From Gimesia sp. (GTDB lineage Bacteria > Planctomycetota > Planctomycetia > Planctomycetales > Planctomycetaceae), in NCBI GenBank assembly GCA_002706765.1, contig PAJV01000018.1, positions 62,001 to 126,000 of the forward strand: DNA of 64,000 bases. Direction: 5' to 3'. Every line of letters begins with the position of its first letter. Within the stretch, counting starts at the first letter, position 1. The notes under the pieces are model-generated. The model had not been told where the DNA came from. It worked only from the letters and a program-made list of their open reading frames with translations, and did not search any database. Of this stretch, positions 25,679-34,791 are shown piece by piece. The position numbers and the translations under genes were made by a program.

Positions 25679-28168
25679 TCAATCCGCCTGCTGTCCGGTC
25701 GCCGCTTCCCGCAACAGTTTCAACGCGGCTTCCACCAGCATTTCCCCACTGCCCGGCTGCACGTTTGAGTTCGTTACTTCATAACTCCCCCCTGCATAAG
25801 CAGCACGGTGAGGAATATAAATCGTCTCTACCGTATTGGACAGTTCGACGATCAGCGTAGTTTTGAAAGGAGAAGCCTGTTTGATCGCCAGGCCCAGATC
25901 GACAAATACTTCGCCCGGCAGACAGACAATGGCCACCTCGTTCCCGATCGTCATCACCGTCACATCAACGGGCAGCGTTTCGCCCACACCGGCCAGTGAA
26001 CGACTCAATCCCCAGGTAATATGCTCACTCGTATTGGCATGCGGTTTTTTGTGACGCATCTGATCCAGGATCATTTTTTTGTAGGCGGTGACATGATCAA
26101 AGAAATCAACCTTCCCTCCTTTGTGGGCAATCTCCAGGATTTTAATCGAGCGCGCCACCTCTGCCTGAGAGGCTTCCTGCAGAGGCAGTTTCACGATTTG
26201 AGAACCGACCGTTAATTTGGTATTTTTAACAGGAGTCAATTTCGGTAATTGCTCCGTGATCGAAGTTCCCAGCGAGTTCCCGATGAAATCGACTTTATTG
26301 CGGACCGGCGATGCGGGATTGGCATGATTGATATCGCCACAGCAGCCGGTTCCAAAAATCGAAATCACATCCGGCCCCAGCGCTTCACGCAGGCTGCGTT
26401 CAATGAAATACGGATAGTCGGCACTCCACTTCATACCGCCCACCGTATCCAGATGCAGCGCGAAGTTACTGATGACTCCCCGGCTTGTCCCGTCTTTAGG
26501 ATCGCGAATTGCCAGCAGACCGATTTCGGTATCGATGGGTCCTGCAGCGCGAATGACGTTCGGGTTTTTCAATGACTGCCAGGTTTTCACACTGCCGTCA
26601 CGCATCACAAACCGACGATTGAAAGCAACCGGCGTCTGTTGTGTGGCGCTTCCGGTAGCCAGTACAGCCGGTTTTGCATTCTGATATGCCTGTTCAATCG
26701 CTGTTACCGGGCCGTTGATCAGTTTTTCGATATACTGCTTTCGTAATTCATCCTGCGATTCTTTTCCCAGGTACAGATACAGTTCCTTCATGTAATCGGG
26801 CGCGGTGTGTGAATGTGTGGCCGCGATCACAATATTCTGCGGGGGAATCCCCGTTTTTTCAGCAGCCACCCGACGTACTTCTGTGGATAGATCCGTGGCG
26901 ATGCCAATCAGATCGCAAACCACCAATGCAGCCGCTGTGTCTCCTTCACGAAACACCACCGCTTTGGCTTTCAGTGGATCAATCGTCCCCTCGGCCAGTC
27001 GCTCGTGATAATACCCGGCCATCGGAAAACCGACCGGTGGCGTGATATCAATCTCCGCGATCCCCACCTGGATACCGACACTCTCTGCTGTGGAATCAAG
27101 ATGGTTTCGAACAGCTGTCAGCCACATCGCTGCCGCACGTTTTTGCCCGGTACTGGAAAAGTGACGGCGGGATTTCATGTCTCCCCGATTTTCAGCTTGC
27201 AGGGTGTCTGTATCGGGTCCCGCAGAGAAACCACGTTTTTGGATTAGTTGATCAATCGCCGTTCGAATGCGTAATTCTCCCGCAGGGTCATTGTATACGG
27301 TAGGATGGTGAGTTGACTTAGCCAGTAGCCATTCTGGAGAGAAGCCCCATAGCGGTTCTGCTGACTCCTGAATCACCTGGATATTCTTGATGTACTGTTC
27401 GGTCGAAGTATGCGCAATGACATCCGATTCCCCCTGCTGCCAGAGAACTGCACGAAAACGGCCCACCTTTGCGCCTGAAGCAATCAATTGTGTATGCAGT
27501 TTCCCGCCTGGCAGCCATTGAGTGGATGAGGTCGCACCGACCGCTGCATTGACGAATGCGACCGGGACTCGGAATTCTTTCACCAGCGCATCACCCAGAG
27601 GCGGCCAGATTGATCCTCCATCACTGTTATCGTACACAGGCTGTGGATCATGCGCAATCACCCACTCCTGCTTTGTCGGATCATAGGCCACAACCCGTTG
27701 CAGGGAATCTGTTACTTTCAGTCTTTCATCATTGCAATTTGTCGCATAAGACTGACCGGCCACTACAAAGACTTCACCAACGCCTATCGGACTTACATTC
27801 CCCACAGCCTCTGTTTTATCTTGCATTCGGCATCGCACTTCCAGTCGATACCAGCCTCCCGCTGCGATCCGTGCTGAATAAGAGAATCGTTTTTCAGTTA
27901 CTTTTGGCGTAAAATTGATCCAGAAATCAGATGACGGTGACTGCTCAGGCAACTTGACCAACCGATACTCCCAGGTCGTCTTCGTGATTCCTTCTGGTAC
28001 CATTCCAGAGATGAGAACATCAGCATATCCAGCCCCTGGTGCTACACCGGTTCGCTGAATCACCTGATGCGACTCTGGCGTCGTCAGATCCAGTGCTTCC
28101 GTTGCTTGCGCATCAAGGCTGATCAGCGAAAAAACCAATAAAACGAGTATTCGATAACAGCACGACAT
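25679..28168 (-). CDS. SGNH sialate-O-acetylesterase-like / neutral-ceramidase-like fusion
   Basis: An 829-residue secreted protein (signal peptide about 1-22). Residues about 25-365 form an SGNH carbohydrate-esterase domain: nucleophile Ser in VVAGQSYATNC, block GGSIWPPLGD, WQQGESD, and a late His in HFSSTGQKRAAAMW. Residues about 375-829 resemble neutral/alkaline ceramidase-type proteins of planctomycetes (GIAEIDITPPVGFPMAGYY, IAATHSHTAPDY, ALHLDTVGGMKWSADYP, GTGCCGDINHAN, CLPGEVFVDLG). The substrate is unknown; planctomycetes have many such proteins and true ceramide is unlikely to be the only one. An SGNH hydrolase gene lies just upstream on the same strand. Confidence 0.85.
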   Translation of the reverse strand: MSCCYRILVLLVFSLISLDAQATEALDLTTPESHQVIQRTGVAPGAGYADVLISGMVPEGITKTTWEYRLVKLPEQSPSSDFWINFTPKVTEKRFSYSARIAAGGWYRLEVRCRMQDKTEAVGNVSPIGVGEVFVVAGQSYATNCNDERLKVTDSLQRVVAYDPTKQEWVIAHDPQPVYDNSDGGSIWPPLGDALVKEFRVPVAFVNAAVGATSSTQWLPGGKLHTQLIASGAKVGRFRAVLWQQGESDVIAHTSTEQYIKNIQVIQESAEPLWGFSPEWLLAKSTHHPTVYNDPAGELRIRTAIDQLIQKRGFSAGPDTDTLQAENRGDMKSRRHFSSTGQKRAAAMWLTAVRNHLDSTAESVGIQVGIAEIDITPPVGFPMAGYYHERLAEGTIDPLKAKAVVFREGDTAAALVVCDLIGIATDLSTEVRRVAAEKTGIPPQNIVIAATHSHTAPDYMKELYLYLGKESQDELRKQYIEKLINGPVTAIEQAYQNAKPAVLATGSATQQTPVAFNRRFVMRDGSVKTWQSLKNPNVIRAAGPIDTEIGLLAIRDPKDGTSRGVISNFALHLDTVGGMKWSADYPYFIERSLREALGPDVISIFGTGCCGDINHANPASPVRNKVDFIGNSLGTSITEQLPKLTPVKNTKLTVGSQIVKLPLQEASQAEVARSIKILEIAHKGGKVDFFDHVTAYKKMILDQMRHKKPHANTSEHITWGLSRSLAGVGETLPVDVTVMTIGNEVAIVCLPGEVFVDLGLAIKQASPFKTTLIVELSNTVETIYIPHRAAYAGGSYEVTNSNVQPGSGEMLVEAALKLLREAATGQQAD

Positions 28169-28242
28169 CTTCGGGTAACCTTTAATAAATATATGTCACG
28201 AGATCATAAGCATGAGAACTCTGCGGTAAAACTGGACACAGG

Positions 28243-29223
28243 CTAATCATCACTTAGTGTTTTAAACTGCTGGTAACTCTTCCAGGCAATTCGCTGCAGA
28301 TCGGCTTGATCTCTGGCGGAGAAAGTCGTGGTAATCGGATTACCATCCCGGTCTTTCGTCCGATCTTTATTGTCGAAATAACGAATGTCGGTAATCGAAT
28401 CGACAGGCAGTCCTTCCGGGCTGCGATCAAACAGGGCCGCGTACAGGCAACAGGCCGTCAGGTATGCCATCGTCTGATTCAAGTGCGCATCATTGATGAA
28501 TCGCAACGTGAAATCAGGGCGTTCCGTCTGACAGTAAAAGCCTGCCAGCGACATCGGAGCGGCACTCGCATCGATCTGTTTCGCCAGCGCTGCGATTGCT
28601 TTTACTTTCTGCATCACTGCAGCAGCATCAGGGGGATTTTTTAACGCTTTTGCGTTCTGAGTATTCGGCGTCGTTTCATACAGAATCACGCGAGCACCCT
28701 GTGCTTTCGCCAGTGCTGCAAATTTGGGAGCATACTGAGCATACAGCGAGTCCGCCCCCTTCAAGTCATCCCGGTACGACTGCAGTACGATCACATCCCA
28801 GCTGGGATGCTCCGCGTCCAGTTCTTTGAGTAACTGTTGATGTCGTTTCAAAGCCGCGGCCGCGTAACGGTTTTTGGGGTCTTTCGCATCTTTCTCCAGA
28901 CCGGCAATCGTCTGTTTCTGTTCGTCAGCCGTCAGTTCATGCAGTCTGACAATATTTTGCGAACCCAGATTCCAGTGATCAACCAGACGCCGCCCGCCAT
29001 AGATCACAGTCGTCGGGTTAAATGTCAGATTCGGATTACCGGCTTCTGCCATTTTCTTGACGACCTGCGCCAGATTGTGGCGTGCCGTGTAGCTGTTTCC
29101 GATAAAGAGTACATTCAACTTCTCCTTGTTATCGGTCTCGGCGGCTTCTGTGCGGGAATTCACATGCACGGAGACACAGAACAGACATAAAAAAGCAGAA
29201 AGCAGTCGCAGTTTGATTTTCAT
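28243..29223 (-). CDS. secreted SGNH-hydrolase-like protein
   Basis: About 326 residues with a signal peptide (MKIKLRLLSAFLCLFCVSVH). The SGNH nucleophile block is LNVLFIGNSYTARHNL; later blocks are TVIYGGRRLVDHW, WDVIVLQSYRD and the catalytic Asp/His region NDAHLNQTMAYL. The ATG at 29223 is chosen because it directly precedes the signal peptide; an in-frame start 111 bases earlier adds a non-hydrophobic stretch. It reads towards the esterase/ceramidase gene, 74 bases away, and may share its transcript. Confidence 0.82.
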   Translation of the reverse strand: MKIKLRLLSAFLCLFCVSVHVNSRTEAAETDNKEKLNVLFIGNSYTARHNLAQVVKKMAEAGNPNLTFNPTTVIYGGRRLVDHWNLGSQNIVRLHELTADEQKQTIAGLEKDAKDPKNRYAAAALKRHQQLLKELDAEHPSWDVIVLQSYRDDLKGADSLYAQYAPKFAALAKAQGARVILYETTPNTQNAKALKNPPDAAAVMQKVKAIAALAKQIDASAAPMSLAGFYCQTERPDFTLRFINDAHLNQTMAYLTACCLYAALFDRSPEGLPVDSITDIRYFDNKDRTKDRDGNPITTTFSARDQADLQRIAWKSYQQFKTLSDD

Positions 29224-29330
29224 AATTTGATCTCGTAACCGGTGTGGCAGGATAAAGAGAAAAACGTCTGTTTCATTATGAGCAGACTTTGCTACCGAGT
29301 CAAAGGAATCATCGATGAACGCCAGTTCGC

Positions 29331-29507
29331 TCACTTTTTCCTGGCAGGTTGCCAGGCCGGATCACCGGCATCGACTGGCAGACCCCGGTTCCAGTCCATG
29401 GCTGACTGCTTCAGCCGTGCGACGACCTCCGAATCAGCAGCAGCCCGGTTCTGAGTCTCGGAAACATCTGCAGCAACAAGAGCTCTTTGAAAGAATATTG
29501 CATGGAA
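29331..29507 (-). pseudogene. remnant of a sulfatase C-terminus
   Basis: A 58-codon minus-strand frame, bounded upstream by an in-frame TGA (29508-29510) and without a start codon, ends with TGA at 29331. It reads DVSETQNRAAADSEVVARL, then KQSAMDWNRGLPVDAG and DPAWQPARKK, the pattern of planctomycete sulfatase tails (DxSExxN then a helical end with DW-x-LP). The catalytic part is gone. The rest of the interval to the next gene (29508-29799) holds nothing I recognise. Confidence 0.55.
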
Positions 29508-29799
29508 TCAATTCCCGGATCAACCAATGATTACGATTTCACACTCATGAAAACAGAAAGAAATGATCCATGAGTAGACTCATTTTCATTGTAACACTGG
29601 CTCAGCGGACTTTACATCAGCTTGATTAATTATCTGAATACTGCCGGCACCATTTTTTAATCTCGGTTATTAAATCGAATCATAATCCTGTTTCCCATTC
29701 GAATGTAGTTTCCACCAAACCGTGATGATAGAATATGATTCAAACGGCTTGTTCTTCTCAGTTGACTACCATGCAGCGCTCACGATTCAGAGGGAAATT

Positions 29800-31776
29800 A
29801 TGAAACGATTCCTGATTGTTCTACTTTGTATTACTGCAGTCAGTTCTGCTGATACTTCAGCGGCTGACAGAGCCCCGAATGTTGTCCTGTTTCTCGTCGA
29901 TGACATGGGCTGGATGGACAGTGAGCCGTATGGTTCCCGCTATTACGAAACGCCCCACATGTCGCAATTCGCAAAACAGTCGATGCGTTTCACTAATGCC
30001 TATGCGACGCCCCTCTGTTCTCCCACGCGGGCATCGATCCTGACGGGCCAGTATTCATCCCGGCATGGCATTACAAGTGCCACAGGACATCGTCCGCCGC
30101 ACGCCGCGGATTTCGAGTTCTTACCCAAAACGGCACCCCCGAACCAGAAGTTACGTATGCCTGTCAGCAGGCATTTTCTCGAGCTCGATCAATATACGCT
30201 TGCCGAAGCATTACGCGACGCCGGTTATCGGACGGGTCATTTTGGTAAATGGCACCTGGGTCTGACGGCGCCCCATCGGCCCGACAGGCAGGGGTTTGAA
30301 ACCGTCTGGCATTGCGCACCCGATCCAGGTCCGCCGAGTTATTTTTCCCCGTATGGCGTTACGCCGACAGGTAAGCCGACGGGACAACACCGGGTGGGAA
30401 ATATTACCGACGGTCCGGACGGCGAACACATCACTGATCGGCTGACAAGTGAAGCCATCCAGTTTATGGAAGCACATCGCAGCGAACCTTTCTTTCTGAA
30501 TCTCTGGCATTACTCGGTCCATGGCCCCTGGCAGCATAAAGAAGAATACACTGCGGAATTCGCCAGAAAGCTGGACCCGCGCAATGCACAACGCAATCCC
30601 GTGATGGCCTCCATGCTGCGGAATGTCGATGAAAGCCTGGGACGCATCCTGAGTAAACTGGATGAACTCAAACTGGCCGACAATACGCTCTTCATTTTTT
30701 ATTCCGACAATGGAGGCAATGACCACAGCTGGAGCGGTGATGATCCCAGGCTCCAGAAAATCACTGAAAAACATCCCCTGTATCAAACCATTCAAAGCTA
30801 TCGCAAATGGGCGGGAGGGAACCCACCAACGAACAACGCACCGCTGCGTGAAGGCAAAGGACGCATCTACGAAGGAGGCCAGCGCGTACCACTCATGGTC
30901 CGTTGGCCCGGCCGCATACAGCCTGGCTCCACTTCGGATGCCATTGTAGGCCCGATCGATCTCTACCCGACTATCCTTGAGGCGCTGAAATTGAGTCGCC
31001 CGGCAAATCAAATTATTGACGGGGAATCGTTCCTGCCAGTTCTGGAACAGACGGGACAACTCGAACGCACCGCTTACTTCACCTGGTTTCCGCATCTGAT
31101 CCCCGCCGTCTCCGTTCGCCAGGGAGACTGGAAACTGATCCGTCGCTTCGAACCACATCGACTTTATCCCGAAGTACGCGAACTCTATAACCTGAAAGCT
31201 GACATCTCTGAATCAGAGAATCTCGCCAGCCAGCATCCCGACAAAGTCCGCGAACTTGATGTGCTGATTGACGAGTTCGTGAAGGAGACCGGCGCGCTGT
31301 ATCCACAACCCAACCCCGCCTATCAGCCGCGTCCTGCAAACACGACCGGTAAAGGAGAAGATCCTGCGCGAGGGCTGGTTCCCAAATTCTCGAAAATTAC
31401 TCTTGTAGATGGTGCGCTGCGCATGGAAGCGGATGGGCGCACGCCCTTTTTAGGGACAGCGCAGGTAAAACAGTCCGGGCCTCTCAGACTCACCATGCGA
31501 CTGCGTAGTAACACAGGCGGTGCGGGAAACATTACCTGGAAAACTGCCGATCAGACTGAATTCCCCAGACAGGGACAGACGGTTCCATTTCAGCTCGCAG
31601 CCGGCAAGGACTGGCAGGACCTCACTCTGGACTTACCCGTCGATGGAAAGACGGGCACCGTGAGACTGTATCTACCTGTCGCGTCAGGACCACTCGATAT
31701 CCAGTCCATTCATTTTCAGGCAGCGAAGACAAAGAAAACCGTCCGAGCCTGGGACTTCAGTGGAGCAAAGCCCTGA
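29800..31776 (+). CDS. sulfatase (type I, formylglycine) with C-terminal beta domain
   Basis: Secreted arylsulfatase-like enzyme, about 658 residues; signal peptide about 1-22. The formylglycine site is CSPTR (in ATPLCSPTRASILTGQ), with metal ligands in LFLVDDMGWMD and FYSDNGGN, and conserved GHFGKWHLG. After the sulfatase domain (to about 520) there is an extra C-terminal region of about 130 residues, beta-rich, of unknown role. The ATG at 29800 follows GAGGGAA and starts the signal peptide; the longer frame upstream does not. Substrate unknown, probably a sulfated polysaccharide. Confidence 0.92.
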   Translation: MKRFLIVLLCITAVSSADTSAADRAPNVVLFLVDDMGWMDSEPYGSRYYETPHMSQFAKQSMRFTNAYATPLCSPTRASILTGQYSSRHGITSATGHRPPHAADFEFLPKTAPPNQKLRMPVSRHFLELDQYTLAEALRDAGYRTGHFGKWHLGLTAPHRPDRQGFETVWHCAPDPGPPSYFSPYGVTPTGKPTGQHRVGNITDGPDGEHITDRLTSEAIQFMEAHRSEPFFLNLWHYSVHGPWQHKEEYTAEFARKLDPRNAQRNPVMASMLRNVDESLGRILSKLDELKLADNTLFIFYSDNGGNDHSWSGDDPRLQKITEKHPLYQTIQSYRKWAGGNPPTNNAPLREGKGRIYEGGQRVPLMVRWPGRIQPGSTSDAIVGPIDLYPTILEALKLSRPANQIIDGESFLPVLEQTGQLERTAYFTWFPHLIPAVSVRQGDWKLIRRFEPHRLYPEVRELYNLKADISESENLASQHPDKVRELDVLIDEFVKETGALYPQPNPAYQPRPANTTGKGEDPARGLVPKFSKITLVDGALRMEADGRTPFLGTAQVKQSGPLRLTMRLRSNTGGAGNITWKTADQTEFPRQGQTVPFQLAAGKDWQDLTLDLPVDGKTGTVRLYLPVASGPLDIQSIHFQAAKTKKTVRAWDFSGAKP

Positions 31777-32112
31777 TGCGACCCAGATCTCAATCGTGAA
31801 TGCCCCCGGGCATGAATAAAACTTGAAATTCAGGCTGCATTATTCGAAATAATACCGCACAGACAGATACTATTTTTTTTATCCTGTGCTGCATCCCGCT
31901 TCATTTCTTCTGGCATTCTCTCCTATTTATGTTACAATAAATAAAGTATCCTTTTGAATTGCCAGATAACGATTTATAGAGGGTATTTTTTCCTGCCTTA
32001 AAATCTCGCCGGAATGCGTGGACGAAACTTCCACGACATTCCAGAATTAACAATCCTGATTCCACCAGCGTTCAGTTATTTTGCGATCGCGCAGAACTTA
32101 ATTGGTCTTACT
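31777..32112. other. intergenic region, 336 bases
   Basis: A/T-rich stretch between the sulfatase and the next PSD1 gene. Probably holds the promoter of the latter. I see no gene, repeat or clear hairpin. Confidence 0.6.
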
Positions 32113-34743
32113 ATGAACGGATTTCAGAAATACTTTTCAATCTGCCTGTTGTTCACCGGCAGTCTGATTACCACCCCCGCCTGGGCGAACCCGGCCAATC
32201 GACAGGCCTTCGTCCGTTACTTCGGCGAATACCTGCCTGCGAATCTGAATTCCTGCAGCGTTTGCCATGTGGGTGCGCATGCAGAAGGAGCGGAGTCGCT
32301 TGATGACTTTCCGCACAATCCTTTTGGAAATCAGTTACGCCTGGAAGCCGACAAACTGCTCAAAGCGGATCAGGATCCTGAAATTGATCTGCGACTCAAA
32401 TTACTGTCCGAAGCAGACGCCGACAATGACGGATTTTCAAATCTGCAGGAAATCCTCTTTGGCACTGCTCCCGGCGACAAAACAAAATTCCCGGATGCCA
32501 AAGCGGCTGAGAAATTGCAGCAGCTGACAGCTGACTTTACGGAATATAAAAATCGCTACGCCTGGAAACCGTTCAAACCGGTAAAACGACCTGAAGTCCC
32601 CCTGATCACAGACACGGACTGGGCCCGCAATCCCATTGATCATTTCATTGCCGCGGGACATGAGCAGGAAGGTTTACAACGCGCAGGGGAAGCCAGTCCG
32701 GAAATTCTGCTGCGTCGTGTTTACCTCGATCTCATCGGGCTCAATCCGTCACCGGCAGAAATTCAGGACTTTCTCAAAGAACAGAAATCGAATCCCCAAG
32801 CCTATGAAGAAGTCGTCACGCGGCTGCTGAACCATCCCGCTTACGGCGAGCGGTGGGGACGTCACTGGATGGACGTCTGGCGGTACAGCGACTGGGCCGG
32901 CTACAAAGATGCGCTGCGCGTCAGTCAGCGTCATATCTGGCACTGGCGGGACTGGATCATCGAATCCCTCAATGCCGACAAAGGCTATGATCAGATGCTG
33001 ATCGAAATGCTGGCCGCCGATGAACTCAAACCCGATGACTGGGATACGCTTCGCGCCACTGGTTATCTGGCTCGAAATTATCACGCCGAGCGCGACCAGT
33101 GGATGGACGATGTCGTCAAACATACCTCGCAGGCATTTCTGGGAATTACCGTAGGCTGCGCGAAATGTCACGACCACATGTATGACGAGATTGAACAACG
33201 CGAATATTATGAAATGCGGGCGATCTTCGAAACATATCACGTGCGCACCGACCGTGTGGAAGGTGTGCTGGACACAGCCACCAACGGCATCCCCCGTGCT
33301 TACGATCGATCATTAACGGCCAAAACCTGGTTATTCGAAAAAGGGGACGAACGCCGCCCGGTCAAAGAGGAAGTCATTCCCCCCGGAGTTCCCACCTTCC
33401 TGGGAGGCGAATACAAGGTCGCGCCGGTCTCGCTGCCGATGGTGGCCAGTCAGCCCGCTCGACGCGAATCGGTCAAAGAAGACCTGCTGACTCACGCTCG
33501 AAAAATGATGGAACAGGCGAAAGCCAAAGAACAGCGTCTGGCTGCAGAAAGCGAGCTGGCCGTTCTGGAGGCGCAGTTTGCCATTGAAGATCTGGAAGCA
33601 TCCGGCGATAAGAAATCGGCTGAATGGAAAGACGCTGCCCTGAACCTGGTCAAACTCCAGAGACAGTCTGCCCTTGAGAATGCCAGATGGAATCTGACTG
33701 CCGCAGAGCAGGAACAACAGGCGGCACAACAGGCTCTGGAAAAAGCAGAAGCCAAAAAGAACAAGTCCGTGATCACCAAAGCAAAACAAAGGCTGAAAAA
33801 ATCAGAGCAGCAGCACAAAGCAGCAGAGACGGCTCTCAAAAAAGCGGAAACCGATTCCCAGGCAAAGCTGACAACCAAATACACGCCGCGTAAACAGCCT
33901 GTTTACCCGCAATCCAGTTCAGGTCGCCGTCTCGCTTTTGCCCGCTGGCTGACGAATGCGAACAATCCTCTGACGGCACGCGTCGCCATGAATCATATCT
34001 GGCTGCGTCACTTCGGTCAGCCGATTGTCCCCACCGTGAATGAATTCGGCGGGAATGGTCGCGGTCCCACACATCCGGCGCTGCTCGACTGGCTGGCAGC
34101 AGAACTGGTCAAACAGGACTGGAGCATGAAAGAAATGCATCGCCTGATAGTGACGAGTTCCACTTATCGCATGGCGGGAACAGGATCAGAGGCAAACAGC
34201 AAAATCGATCCTGACAATAAATATTACTGGAAAAAATCAGCCATGCGGATGGAAGGAGAAATTGTCCGTGACAATCTGCTGTACATCCCCGGTCGACTCG
34301 ATCCCCAGAGGGGGGGCCCGGATATTGATAACACCAAAGCCCAGGATTCGGTCCGGAAAAGTATCTATCTCAGGCATGCCCATGAAAAGCTGGTGGAGTT
34401 CGTGCAGATCTTCGATGGTCCCAGTGTTTCGGAATGTTACATGCGCGACATGAGCGTTCAGCCTCACCAGGCGCTCGCCATGGCGAACAGTAAACTGACT
34501 TTTCAGGCGACACAGGCGTTGACTGAAAAACTGCTCAAACAGACCTCAGGCGATGTCGAGCACTTCATTCAGCAGGCGTTCCTCAGCATTTTATCGCGTC
34601 ACCCCGATGCCACAGAGCAGAAAATGTGCCGTCAATTCCTGACGCACTCATCGGAAGCCAGCCAGGTAAAACCGTCTGAAGACCAGTTCCAGCTACTGGT
34701 CACCGTACTGTTCAACCATAATGATTTCGTCACGATCCGTTAA
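32113..34743 (+). CDS. PSD1-type protein (DUF1549-DUF1553) with cytochrome-like N-terminus and coiled coil
   Basis: About 876 residues, exported (signal peptide about 1-25, ending TPAWAN). A haem c-type CSVCH (48-52) and an EF-hand/thrombospondin-3-like DADNDGFSNLQE follow. DUF1549 comes next (LLRRVYLDLIGLNPSP, WGRHWMDVWRYSD, GCAKCHDHMYDEI) and DUF1553 at the end (LTARVAMNHIWLRHFG, EFGGNGRGPTHPALLDWLAA, SVQPHQALAMAN). Between them lies an unusually long Ala/Lys/Glu/Gln-rich coiled coil, about residues 490-625. The function of the family is unknown; it forms pairs with DUF1501, here the next gene, 48 bases away. ATG 32113 starts the signal peptide. Confidence 0.9.
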   Translation: MNGFQKYFSICLLFTGSLITTPAWANPANRQAFVRYFGEYLPANLNSCSVCHVGAHAEGAESLDDFPHNPFGNQLRLEADKLLKADQDPEIDLRLKLLSEADADNDGFSNLQEILFGTAPGDKTKFPDAKAAEKLQQLTADFTEYKNRYAWKPFKPVKRPEVPLITDTDWARNPIDHFIAAGHEQEGLQRAGEASPEILLRRVYLDLIGLNPSPAEIQDFLKEQKSNPQAYEEVVTRLLNHPAYGERWGRHWMDVWRYSDWAGYKDALRVSQRHIWHWRDWIIESLNADKGYDQMLIEMLAADELKPDDWDTLRATGYLARNYHAERDQWMDDVVKHTSQAFLGITVGCAKCHDHMYDEIEQREYYEMRAIFETYHVRTDRVEGVLDTATNGIPRAYDRSLTAKTWLFEKGDERRPVKEEVIPPGVPTFLGGEYKVAPVSLPMVASQPARRESVKEDLLTHARKMMEQAKAKEQRLAAESELAVLEAQFAIEDLEASGDKKSAEWKDAALNLVKLQRQSALENARWNLTAAEQEQQAAQQALEKAEAKKNKSVITKAKQRLKKSEQQHKAAETALKKAETDSQAKLTTKYTPRKQPVYPQSSSGRRLAFARWLTNANNPLTARVAMNHIWLRHFGQPIVPTVNEFGGNGRGPTHPALLDWLAAELVKQDWSMKEMHRLIVTSSTYRMAGTGSEANSKIDPDNKYYWKKSAMRMEGEIVRDNLLYIPGRLDPQRGGPDIDNTKAQDSVRKSIYLRHAHEKLVEFVQIFDGPSVSECYMRDMSVQPHQALAMANSKLTFQATQALTEKLLKQTSGDVEHFIQQAFLSILSRHPDATEQKMCRQFLTHSSEASQVKPSEDQFQLLVTVLFNHNDFVTIR

Positions 34744-34791
34744 CGATCGACGTTAGCAATCGACATTGACTGATAACAGAAAGACATTGAT

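Noticed and set aside
30211-31158. 315-codon minus-strand frame opposite the sulfatase
   Set aside because: Antisense shadow of a conserved sulfatase domain; no recognisable motif.
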